From contig CM034549.1 of assembly GCA_020055645.1 (NCBI GenBank), forward strand, positions 8,707,501 to 8,771,500: DNA of 64,000 bases. The letters run 5' to 3'. The notes under the pieces are model-generated. The model saw only the letters and a program-made list of their open reading frames with translations. It was not told the DNA's origin and did not search any database. Origin of the DNA: Tomocerus qinae. Taxonomy: Eukaryota; Arthropoda; Collembola; Entomobryomorpha; Tomoceridae. Of this stretch, positions 1 to 13,019 are shown one piece after another. A program made the position numbers and the translations under genes. Each line of letters starts with the position of its first letter. The stretch's first letter is position 1.

Positions 1-1460
1 GAGTAGTAGTCTTGTGATCGGAAGGTGTTACATATAAAGCATCAATTAATACTTGAACTTGTACATTTAACCTTACTAATACTCACCGTACCTCACAATT
101 ACAATATTAACCACATTTTTTGCAGTACCTGGCCTAGCAATGTATTTTTAATCATATCTGTTTAGTTGATTTATCTATATAAGTGCACAAACACGTTTGA
201 CCGTTAAACAAAGTAATAAAATTGTACATGTATTGCAGTTTTATATTGATTATAAACTTATTTGACAGAGAACATAATATTATCTACTCATAAAAGTATG
301 TTTGTTGATATTATTTGTTTAAAAACATGATGGAAGTTAATTGGTTAATATAGCATAGGATGTTATATGAGTATTGAGATAATTATTTTAATTATGATGT
401 AGAGGCAACATGTTACATGTTACTTAATTACAATTTGACAGGTATTACGCACGTCGGGAAAACTTCGTAAAGATAAATTAACTGCGAATGCTAAAGTCAT
501 CTTTGTCCAGCAGATTACATTTTTAACTTCGTAGTCTGGCTGAGGCTGGCTGAATAGTCTGAACAAAGGATGTAAGGGTGGTCAATGGTGGGGCAACTTG
601 AGCATACACGTATACTTACGATTAGAGCATTTATTTATTTACAAAAAGTCTTCAAAATTTCCAAAAAGTGGCGAAATCGTGTATGCATGCTCTAGTTACC
701 TCTCTATCATCCACCCTTAAAGACAACTATTTTAAATGGCACAAGATGAATCAATACACTTGCAAAGTCTTCTTTAAGACTATTCGCACCGTGAAAAAAT
801 GGATGAGAAATTACCTAACACCCCTAAATATTAATCGGCCAGAGTTATTGGATAAATGCTTTCATAAGGATATTCAAGTCAAGTAAAACGATGTATAACC
901 TATTTAACCTAATTTACTTAACCTACTATTTAACCTAATCTTCACTTACTCAAAAAAGTTCTGATTCCTTATCCAAATGGTCAATTTGTAAAAACGGAGG
1001 CGAACATTTGGTACATAAATGTAAATATCGAATGGGAATTACTAGCAACATAATAAACTACGAAAAGCCCATTACGTGCTATTGCTAATAATTCATTAAA
1101 AATTGTGATTCCCATAATTAGTACTATGCAGACTACAGGTGCAAATTATCCATAAAAATGTGGATCGAATAGCGGCGATGATTACAACTGTCCTGCATAC
1201 CATTGGTAGTAGTACTAACACAGTAGTAGGAATAGTGCATGAAAAATATGAAATTAAGCTTTCGTTACGTAGGATAAATCTAAGGACAGTATATGGGGAT
1301 AAATCTCACTGGAACTGTGGAATTAAATGCATTGTTAGAAGAGTTAGACTGAACAGACAATTATTTCTCATCCCATTAGTCAAATAGAAATGATTTCATA
1401 ACTACATAAACCCAATTTATTATTTTTTGTTTATTAAATTTCTTTTGCAGTCTACATAAA
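1..1460. other. Intergenic, no recognised gene
   Basis: AT-rich sequence with two weak + strand open frames (about 668-886 and 1139-1387). Neither resembles a known family, and their composition matches their surroundings. The last bases before 1461 hold a good splice acceptor (pyrimidine tract ending in cag at 1450), so the next gene probably has a non-coding 5' exon somewhere in this stretch. Confidence 0.5.
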
Positions 1461-2000
1461 ATGAATACCGTCTCGCACATAATATTGTCCACTGTAGTGA
1501 TCATTAAAGTGTTAACGTTAACATTTTCCCTTGACTGCAGTCGCATTTACAAGGAAGATGAACAAGGAACAAGAAGTTACTTGGCTAATATAACGTTTAA
1601 AGCCCCCAAAAAACTAGTTGGTCGATGGCACTCGGAATTACGAACGGATAAGAAATTTGCTTTCATAGGGGTAAGCTATATAGAGATTAATAATACTATA
1701 ATATAGCACCTCATTTGGTAATTTTTGCATCGTAATTATTGCAATGTTTGAATGTACATTGTACATTCATGTTTTATTTTACATTGTCATTTTCAGGGTA
1801 AGGATGTTTATATTCGAGAGAATAACACAATCAACTACGCTGAAATAGTTAGTCGCAACACAACTAATAACATTGCTAAAGGTGATAAAGTATCCTTCCG
1901 AATTCGAATTTCTTACCTTCAACATGATCCAAAACCTAAGATTTCAAGTCTAAAATGGGAAAATGTTCAAATGTGTAAGTGTCCTAGAAGAATATTATAA
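1461..2000 (+). CDS. Small secreted protein with CBM2/CBM49-like carbohydrate-binding domain
   Basis: Two exons are visible, 1461-1670 and 1797 onward, joined in phase 0 by an intron with gtaagc and tttcag ends. The ATG at 1461 follows an acceptor by 10 bp and opens a hydrophobic signal peptide of about 24 residues. The mature part is about 110 residues and has the order typical of bacterial-type cellulose-binding domains (CBM2/CBM49): LVGRWHSELRTDKKFAF, then YAEIVSRN, then a glycine-led GDKVSFRIRISY strand. There are N-glycosylation sequons at NIT, NNT and NTT. Such a protein would bind extracellular polysaccharide; no catalytic domain is seen. The 3' end is uncertain. The frame reads to a stop at 2000, but a perfect donor (gtaagt) lies at 1975, and splicing to an acceptor at 2101-2103 would give a short alternative tail ending at 2150. 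The family call rests on pattern only; other beta-sandwich secreted proteins are possible. Confidence 0.6.
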
Positions 2001-2562
2001 ACTGCCTAATTCTAATGAATGGATCTTCGATATTATCGACAATGTTAATAACGGAACTCTTCATTATCTAAACTAAACTCTACTGTTAACCTTTTCATGT
2101 TAGTCAAGCACTATTTGTATAATTTTATTCCTAAAGAATACTGTTTCTGAGTTCATTCACTTAATTTTGCATGTTTTGGTTCGTTTTCAAGTTTCATATT
2201 TCTTACCACATAATATGCTTTAATGCTACATTAAAGTGAACAATTAGAAAATGTCCGAAAGACTATTTTGCTTTTAGTGCAATGCAACAGATTTCTGACA
2301 ATCTCATTTAGTGTAAGATAATCCTTCCCTATAGAATTATTTGATTGCATTCGACACGTAGTAAGGTGTAGTTTAAAATCGAAGAAAAGAAATTCTCAGG
2401 CATCATATTCAACTGAACAGCAGAAAACGCCAAAAAGGGTTCACCTGTTTAATTCTTTGATTGTCTTATTTTGATATTTTTTAAATTCTCTCAATAGTTG
2501 TATGAACATTTGCTAATTTAAAGATTGCATTCACATTTTTAATGTCAAGTTTCAATGAATAT
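2001..2562. other. Convergent 3' flanks
   Basis: Short stretch between the 3' ends of the CBM-like gene (+) and the dynein gene (-). A minus-strand AATAAA-type signal lies near 2121-2127 and could end the dynein transcript. No other gene is seen. Confidence 0.4.
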
Positions 2563-5500
2563 TTAGTTGCCCATCGCTGCGAGTATCGTTTTCACTTGTT
2601 TGGTATCTTTCGGTGGACCAGGAATGACTTTCGGATTTGTCACTGACTCAGGGTCTCTCACCAAAGTCAATAATTTAGTCATTTTGTTTATCTCGAAATT
2701 TATTCGCACGTCTCCTTCCAGCTGAATACCTCTAGTATCTTTCGGCAATATCCGCAGGTTTGGCGATAACTTAAGACTCGTCAACTGTCCACTACATCAT
2801 GAACACAAAGTTACAATTCCAATTATTATTGTGATTTGAATGAGTTTAAAAGTTATAAGCGAATTATATTAATACCGGTCATCTCCAACAATGATGATCG
2901 TGTACAATGGATTGAACTGGATTCGATGTGGCCGAACCTTCTTCTTTGTTACTACCTGCTGACAACAAATTGGCTTTTCCTTGTTCACATTTAAGTCGTA
3001 CACCAGCACCTGTTATTCAAATCCATTTTTAGTTACGCTGCTAACGTAAATCATTTTTAGATATAAATGTAGGATTACCTTTCCCTCGTCAGTAACAGCG
3101 GCGAAAACAGTCGAAGAATAAGGAGCCTGTAAATGAACCATAATATATTAGATAACTTGGAATATTTTATTTCTTTTCACTATTAAATGATTGGCATACC
3201 CAACAAGCGTCCAGAATAGGAATTCCAATCTCAAACACGTACATGGGCTCTCTAAAAAAATTAAATATAAAAAATATACATACATTAAAGGTATCTTTGC
3301 AGTTTATGTCCAGCCAATAAAAAATACAAAAGATTATAATTACGGATCACGACGGTCCCAGATTTTGATTGTCCAGTCCTCACTGCAAGAAAGAAACACT
3401 TCAGAATGGTATAAATTCCATTGAAGAGCAGCCACAGGCAAAAAGTGTGCATTATATATCTGTTTTATAGTATTGACAAAATAATACATCAAAATTATCA
3501 TATTGTATCTTACAACAGGGCGAGAAAACTAAGATTTAGACAAAAAGGTACATTTTTAAGTTTTTATCAAGAAAATGTAATAAATATTGATATACAGAAG
3601 TAAATTAGTTCAGACCTGCAAGAATTTTGATCCGTACAAAGAGGAGCATCTGAAAATGTTTCCTTCTGCTGTCCCCACAAGGAACGTTGTCTTTTCCTTA
3701 GGATGAAACGCCAACACCCGGGCACAACCTAACGAACATAGTTTTTAACTAAACAATTATAAGGAATATTAAGTTAACTTTGTGTTAAAAAAGAAATCCA
3801 CTGAATACCGAAAAGGCGGTAGGTAGTTCCGTCGGGACCTAATGAAATGGATGAAAAATTATAAGTACTGAAAAGTAAACTACCTACATTACAAGACAAT
3901 AGTGATATTGATTAAATAAATTTACCGGCCACTGGCGGATACGGCAAGTGCAAAACTGCAATTTCGGTGCCTACTAAACCTCCCGTACCATGGGCGTCGG
4001 GTACTTCGATGACCCAGTGAATGATACGACCATCCATTCCTGCAGAATAAAAATTCGGGTTTCCATCGATGTCATCAATGCCCCACTTGACACTCCAAGC
4101 AGGTGCTCGATGCTTGGTTACTGTTGGCACATTTCTCATCACCAAAGAAGTCACATCTTCGTCTTTAGCCATACTGAGAATGCCAACGTTCCCGTCATAT
4201 AGCGCCGTGCATAATAAACTGTTTTTGCTGTGGATAGAAAGGTTTTCTGTTATCATTTGTTGATTGATACCCTAATTGCAAGATGAAATGAAAATGGATA
4301 TACTCTGGATGGACATCAACAGCCATGGCTCCCTTCGGTGCTAGCCACACGTACTCAGGGTAGGCACAATTTCGAATAGAATAGACGACAACCATTCCAT
4401 CCAAAACCGGATGAACAAACGAAACTATTCGGCGTGATATAATTATTGAAATTATTAATTACAAATCAGGTCAATAGAACACGCCAAAATTTCAAATAAC
4501 ACTTTTGTATATTGGAGAAAAATAAAAAAAAATTACAAGATCCATAGCTGACTGCGAAGAGGTCGGGTTCATTAGGTGCCCAACTGATGCCTGTGACATG
4601 AAGTTTTTTAGCCCGGTCGTATGCGAATTTCCAGAGGGGGAGGAGAGTTCCTTCGCCAGTTTCCCTGTATTCATCAGCTGGATCTTCATAATAACGGAAG
4701 TCTGTATAAACAGCAAACAGTTGTTTAGAGTAGGTTCAAGAAAAATAAATATTTTGGTAAGCACATCAACATACCATACAGGACTTCATTGTGAATATTT
4801 TGCATGACTAATCGTTCCAAGATACGAAGACCTTCACATGACTTTGCCAAAGCAGCGTCTTGCGCTGCCGTTCCTTCTAAAACTGACTGCTTACGCATTT
4901 TCACACGCTCTCGTTGAGCTATCCTAAAAATATTCACAATGTAAAGTAATTTCTTTCATTTCGTTGTATAAATAGTGGCTATTTGACTAACTTTCCTTCC
5001 TTGTCTTTGTCTTTACGGGTAGTAGGAGGGGCGGTTGAGGCTCCAGCGGGAGGAGTCTTCTTCTTATCACCTTCCTCTTTATCTTTATTTTCTTCCTCTG
5101 GAGGAGGTTGATCTTCTGCTGCAGCCCCAGGTTTAACTTCTTTGGGACGATTCCCCTTGTCCCCTTCATAAGCGTCGTAGATGATCCACTGATTACAGTA
5201 GTCTTTGTAATTCACTCTTGAAGGTGGTTGCGTTTGGCACCCGTGTTCCTTGACAAATTAATAATATGATTAAAATAGGTACAATTTTTAATCCTATTCT
5301 ATTATATAGGCTTATCCCAGAGCCCATTATATAAAAGGGGTGAGCGGTAATATGTTTATCAGAATTTACCCGCATCGGTTGATTGTAAGTTTGCGAAGCT
5401 CGTTCGCAAAAATTGAATTGATTCAATAATTTTTTTGGCTTTCCGTCGTCTTTAGGTGGAGCTTCTTCTTCCTTCTCTACTCAAATTCAAACAAAACGAT

Positions 5501-6398
5501 TTAAATAGATAATTTTTAAAATTCATATATATTCCGTACCTTTTTCCTCGGCGTCTTCTTCTTTAGGCTCTTCCTTATCTTTTGATTCTCCAGGCTTGTC
5601 TCCAATTTTCGGAATTGTAGGAAGCTTGATCTTTTCATCAGCCTCTTCGACCACATCTTCTGCTTCAGGATCGGAAACATCATCAATTAACTCTCCTTGA
5701 AATTCCCTTATTTCTTCCGACTCTCGGAAAATAACTTCGGATGGCAGGTAGAACAAAGTGACCATTTGGTCTTCAAAAACCAACGGTACATAGCCTCTAA
5801 AACCAAATAACACAATAGTGCATAACCAATCAGAATATCAATAGAGTAAAAAGATCTTTATTATATAAGACCACCTCCAACTTTCCATCTTAACGTTTTC
5901 AATTATGTACCCCAAAGCATATTATACTTTCAAGTACTAAATTTTACTTACGAAGGTATATACTTTGGGGTACAAAAGTGAAAACATTAATTGGTGATCG
6001 AAATAGGAAACATAATATAATTTTAGCTTAAAATTGAAAGAAGTGTATACTTTTCGTTGAAATCCCATACACTGAGATCTTTTGTTCGTAGAGGATCACA
6101 GACAGCAAGACTTCGAATTATTTCTTCTTTGAGTTGCTGTAATTATAGTAAGAAATGGAATAAATGACCCTGTTATTATTATTATGTTATACAAAACATT
6201 TCCATGCCCTTTCATTACATCAGGAGTGAGTTTTTCTTGGTCCGGAGGTTTCTGTAGTGCTTGATCTTTTCTAGATGAGTAGCCATGCTCATCATCTTCA
6301 CCTCGTCGACCTTTACCCTTTCTCAAAGTTGCCCCTTTGGACATTCTCTTTGTATTTTGCGCAGCTGGAGCTGCTGGTTTATTTGTAGGAGGAACCAT
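2563..6398 (-). CDS. DNAI1: Axonemal outer-arm dynein intermediate chain 1 (DNAI1/IC78 type), 16 exons
   Basis: WD-repeat intermediate chain that carries cargo and regulatory subunits of the outer dynein arm on ciliary or sperm-tail doublets. Exons, in transcript order: 6219-6398, 6051-6136, 5540-5796, 5370-5479, 4992-5248, 4775-4923, 4537-4701, 4304-4424, 3926-4227, 3809-3838, 3616-3728, 3344-3459, 3200-3251, 3079-3126, 2876-3009, 2563-2791. Phases agree throughout and give 782 residues, somewhat longer than vertebrate DNAI1 (about 700). Diagnostic stretches are [44 protein letters not shown], the WD segments [22 protein letters not shown] and [10 protein letters not shown], and the C-terminal SLKLSPNLR. 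The N-terminal half has two long acidic/lysine-rich low-complexity linkers (exons 3 and 5), which explain the extra length. The start is the only ATG in frame at the head of exon 1. DNAI2 is less likely, because the NQFNF...SQTYN block is DNAI1-specific. Confidence 0.96.
5890..5990 (-). repeat. Long imperfect inverted repeat in dynein intron 2
   Basis: Arms 5891-5927 and 5956-5989 match at about 30 of 34 aligned positions, around a loop of about 28 nt. The core TGTACCCCAAAG/CTTTGGGGTACA is perfect. Two of the four differences become G:U pairs if the minus strand (the host gene's sense strand) is transcribed. Both ends carry TTAA (5890-5893, 5987-5990), so a tiny piggyBac-like MITE is an equally good reading. 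It lies wholly inside the intron between 5797 and 6050. Confidence 0.75.
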
Positions 6399-6591
6399 GG
6401 TCAATTACACCATTAAAATTACTTTTAAAATACTAAAATAGCACAGAAATAATTTCTTAGTGCAGCAGTTTACAAATTCCAGTCTGTCGGCAGCTGACAG
6501 GCTTATTATTACGACTCATAGCTCAAAACTGGAGGCAGGAAGAAAAGTGACTGAAAATGAGTACAAGACGGAAAAAACGACAAAACATTTC

Positions 6592-6597
6592 GTTGCC
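6592..6597. promoter_or_regulatory. Possible RFX X-box half-site upstream of the dynein gene
   Basis: GTTGCC about 190 bp upstream of the DNAI1 start codon is followed by AGGAGC, close to but not matching the second X-box half. RFX factors drive ciliary genes in animals. This is only a half-site match, so it is weak. Confidence 0.25.
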
Positions 6598-6598
6598 A

Positions 6599-7613
6599 GG
6601 AGCTGCTATAATTTCGTTCTTCTTCTTCACCTTCCCATTCCCATCTCAACTTCTCTAACCATTTCCGTGTGACATGCTCCGCTAGATAGAAAGAAATACC
6701 CTGAGACGGATTGTCTGGAACTGGGTGGTCTATTCAAGCGAAACTCTGTCCTACAATAATATGGTACACGTGTATACATACAAACATGCCCATTAATTTT
6801 ACCATACCTATGACCTAGTACTAGTACTCCTATGATTATGATAACAAGAATAATATAAATATAAGCTTGTGTAGCAATCTAGCAATGAATTTCCAAAAAG
6901 GAATCCCTCATTAGATACTTGAAAAGAGGTCACGGTAAGCAAAACTTTTCTAATTATAAACTTCCGAAAATATCAGATTAACTTCGAAAGTATTTTTTTG
7001 AACTCCAGTTTGATATGAGTTCGATTGAGTTCGATCGAGAGAAAAAAGTCAATAAAGCTTTTGTTTTCTTTCGCATGCTTATAACAGAACTTGAGATAGT
7101 TCTTCACATAGGTCAAGATTTAAATTAATTGCAATTTGTATAATTACCTATTTTGTAGTCTGATTGCCAAAGAATAAAATGAAATAGCGTGGATATCGTG
7201 ATGACTTTCCAGTACATAGTATAGAAGTTATATAAGTTCTTTTAATTTGAACCGGATGTTAATCACAATCAAATGATCATTTAAAGCTTTAACATACATT
7301 ATAAACATAACACTATGTGCTGTGGCTGTACAACATACTCTCAATCTGTATAATAATATCCAAGTGAAATGATGAATAGTGTCTAGCATTGGGAAAAGAT
7401 TTTGCATGTAATCCAGTTCAACTTATCTTTATTACTTATATCGGGTTCATCCTAGCTTTTACAGGTATCATCGTTTACACAACCTGTATGTTATTTATAT
7501 GAAAAATTTACACATTTGATAACTAATATGAATTAAAGTTCACACATTTATGTTTTCTATATATTTATCTGCCTCTTTTTAAAAGTTATTTCAATTTATG
7601 TCATTTCATCTGA
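6599..7613. other. Intergenic, dynein 5' flank to tRNA
   Basis: AT-rich spacer. The open frame on + at 6460-6672 overlaps the dynein promoter and is not convincing. No other gene is seen. Confidence 0.5.
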
Positions 7614-7686
7614 GTTCGCATGGTGTAGTGGTTATCACATCCGCCTAACACGCGGAAGGTCCCAGGTTCGAGCCCTGGTGCGAACA
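7614..7686 (+). tRNA. tRNA-Val (anticodon AAC)
   Basis: A 73-nt cloverleaf. The acceptor arms GTTCGCA (7614-7620) and TGCGAAC (7679-7685) pair fully, with discriminator A at 7686. The D-arm/A-box region reads TGGTGTAGTGGTTATCA. The anticodon stem is TCCGC/GCGGA around loop CTAACAC (anticodon AAC), and the T-arm/B-box is GGTTCGAGCC. A run of five T directly downstream serves as Pol III terminator. No intron is present, and the encoded molecule lacks CCA, as expected for a eukaryote. Confidence 0.97.
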
Positions 7687-7692
7687 ATTTTT

Positions 7693-10600
7693 GAAAAAAT
7701 ATTAATCCAATTCAAAAAAAAGCTTTGTTTAAAAAATATTTTTGTTTTAATTTAAAATGCCGCCATGATAATAAGCAAGACATAAAATAGCAGTTTTTGG
7801 CAAAGATGAACTGAAGAATACCCCGTTTAACCCAGTACATTCGCTTTTTATTCTGTATTACATTTATATATACATACAGATGACATTTTCATCATCAGTA
7901 GTAAGCAGCTTTATAATTTACGATTTAATAATTTACAGATATATTATTTTGTAAGTAATTAGTGTACACTATTTGTATCTGTACTGTACTGTACATATTT
8001 ATATTTACCTGCGAAATTGTATCCCTAATTAACTGTACATACATATTTACATATCCATCCCTATTATATAAGTTTACCATTCAGCTTCATTACATAATTT
8101 ACGTACGCTCGCATTATTAGGTAGTTTAATTTGCATATTCTTTTCAATCTCAATCATCAAACAACAAAAGTTAAAAACAATTTCTGGGACAAAATCATTA
8201 GAGGAAAAACCAATATTTTTGTAAGTACAAGAGAGCTTCCAATTCTTTCTTTCTAAAGTACCCACGCATAACAGGGTTAATAATTCTGATAGCCAAACTG
8301 TTGTAAATTCTACTAACTAACTAACCATTTTAAATGTTGTACATTGGATAATAATTCGTGTATTTCAACACTGCAGATATACAAACAAGTCAACTATAGA
8401 TACCAACAATAAAGACTAAAGAAAAGATCTCAGACGAACATGGTTAACAGACACACATGAGTTACCAATTTAGCATACGGAAAATGTGCTAAAATTATTC
8501 TTTTACTGGAGTGTAACCATCTAGCGCTTGAATTTTCCTCGCATACGAATGTTCCAGCTTATATGTATGTGTCTATTACTTAAATAGCTAGACTGTGTGA
8601 ATTCTATTGCTAGTTACAAGCCATTTCACTGTAATATAATAGGTAAATACTCTTGGGAAAACGCAAGCATGCACAGATTGAATATTCTGAATGTTATAGG
8701 TAACTTTGTATTCTACAAGTAGAAAAATCCTTATAGATTACAAGATTACCTACTTAATTGTACAGGAATATTTATAGAGGTAATTCTGTAGTAGTGTAGG
8801 TGAATTTAACTCCTACATTACACGCATACAGTCTTATCTATCCATGTACTCTTTAAATTTCAGTTTGCATACCTGGTCTCATCATATACTAATTTTCCAT
8901 ATTCAACAACGTTGACTTGGCATACAGAGTTTTAGAAAGAGACCGATAAAACAGAGAGGTCTACAAATGAAAGAATTACAATTAGTACACGTATGTATCT
9001 TAACAGTTATGATAATTAGTTTTATTATTACAGATAGTACGTTTAATTACGTAAAATTACAGGTAATTAATTGACCTATACACAATTGTAGGTAATATTT
9101 ATGTTTTGATGGGTAATAATCGATAGATTTTGACAAGTTTCTTTTGCCTAACAACATTTAGTTCATTAAATACAGAATAGCACATAAAGACATGTTTTTG
9201 GGTATTCACAAAAATGAATATCTCACAGATCAGTCTAATACAATTCATACAAGATACAATGATACGTACATAAATACATATTTCTCATGATTCTTCTAAA
9301 TATATCTATGTATACAAATAGAAATCGCTGACAATTTAACTCCAGTGTATGCTGTTGTAGCCGTTATTTCGTAATCACTGTAAATGTAACTTTCTGTCAG
9401 CAAGTAGTTCAAGTTACTTCAATACAGTAAACCATCATTTAAAAAATTCTGTTTCATTCTGTTGACTCAAAAACGTGAGTAACAGTAAGTTGCACAATAA
9501 GGTGACAAGGATAAGTAGAATTTCGTGATTATTATAGCATGAAATAGGGAGAAGATTCGCTGTGTTGAATATTATTAATACTAAAGAATTCTAAGTCAAC
9601 AATTTCGGATGTCTGTGTTGCAAAGCTGTAGGAACTGAAAGGTACATGCTTGTATCTTATGTACTCCTTCCTTCCTTAGCCATTTAATTATTGCATATTT
9701 TTGTAAATGTAATTAGCAGATAAGCATTAGATGAATCCACAAATATTAACCAGCGACAGAACGCGCTTCAAAATATGTAAACACTTGTGTGACAATGCGA
9801 CAAAATGTCTTGTCGGCTAATACAGATTGTTTTTACATATGTTTACATCACATTTTAACCGAAAGGAAATTAAGAATGAAAAGTAGGAATGCCTAAGCAC
9901 TAATAAAATGTTTGTTTCCTCCATACCAGTCACATTAATCCGTTGAATCAGACTGTCTTATTGATGGTTACAATAACTTCTATCAGTTTGATCACGTAGA
10001 ATGACTATGTAATGTTTAAGATGTGTTCTACAAATGTTTTTGTATTATAGTTGTTCATGCTACACTGGTTTCCATTTTTAGCATTTATTATTTGCAGTTT
10101 CTGGTGATCTTCCAAGTTTTATGTCTATTTTATTTAGTGTAGACGTATCATTCTTCTAATCGTAAAACTGAACTTGCCTTTTACCATTTTGACTAGAAGA
10201 AAAGTACAGTACATGTCTAGTAAAGATTTCACTTACTCGATTTCACTATTAAAAAGGTCTTGTTGCATTTTGAGGAAGTAAATTCTATTAACACTTCCTT
10301 TTTAATTTCTTTTTCTAATGCAAAAGAGTTTAATTAATTTTACTTCAGGTGTAAGTTTTGTGTAATTGTAAAATGAGATTTGTCGACTAAATCATATGAG
10401 ACAGAAACAGTCATCTGAGATTCAAAACAAACTTTTCATATAGTTTTGTTCTAGTCACCAGAGTGAAATGTTTGCTGCTTTTAATTGAAGTTAAATGAGT
10501 GATAGTATTATAAAAACCTGATAATAAACATGAGGGTCATATGGGTTTGGAGTAAATTAGGCTTTGACGAAGTCGAGTAAGTTGAGTTTGAGTTGAGTAG

Positions 10601-11431
10601 GATAATTTATTTTGTTACAAATAATTATAGATATATATATTTGTTTTCTGCAGAGTTCTAGTTATGTTTTAATTTAACACCTATTTATAATATACAGGGC
10701 AATTGGAGTTAGATATTGACGTATTGAGTTCTAAACTTTTCTTCGAAACATCTATATCAAATTATAGTCGATTGCCTATGTAATAAAATTGTATTTTAAT
10801 TGGAAAACTTGCACAGCTGACATTGATATTGAGTTTTTTTCCATTTTAAGGAAATATAGTAGTCGATTTTACTTTAACGATGACACTTTCACTTTATATC
10901 ACTTATTCAGATTCACATGCATTTTAGGTATTTACAGTTGAATAGAGTTCGCTTTAGGTCAATACCTTTCCATTGGATCATTTTCACTTCCAATGGATTA
11001 GTTAGGTTTTGAATCGAGTTTTCTATACACGGTATTCCTTTGCATCTATAGGAATCACTAGTAGCAGGAAAGAATTTAAGTAGAAAATGATGTAACAATA
11101 GAAATTAACAATTCTCATCTTCTGTACTTCAATTGCTTCTGTTGAATTTTGACTGATATTAGTTGCAGTTCCGAATTGACTCGATTAAATCAACGTAACA
11201 ACGTAAGTAGGTAGTTATCCTGTAGTTATTTGATTACACAGAAAATTGCAATGGGCTGCGAAATGCTTGTCCATAAAGTCGAGTCGAGGTCAATTACAAT
11301 TAGAATTATGATAACCATAACTGTACGAAACTTAAAGGCATACTATAAAGTATATATCATTAATTTACACTGAACATTGAAGATATACACACGGCTGATC
11401 TAAAATTGGAGATATAGTAGTTGATTGAGAG
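7693..11431. other. Intergenic / probable long 3'UTR side of Rab14
   Basis: No recognisable coding sequence. Part may be the 3'UTR of the minus-strand Rab14 gene, since several minus-strand AATAAA-like signals occur and none stands out. A TAAT-rich patch at 9015-9115 contains ATAATTAG, TTTAATTACG and GGTAATTAATTGACC, and an octamer ATTTGCAT lies at 8129-8136. Confidence 0.45.

Positions 11432-13019
<1,588 letters not shown>

Noticed and set aside
1139-1387. 82-codon open frame upstream of the CBM-like gene
   Set aside because: No motif and no credible junction to the downstream exon; the signal peptide at 1461 already supplies a proper start.
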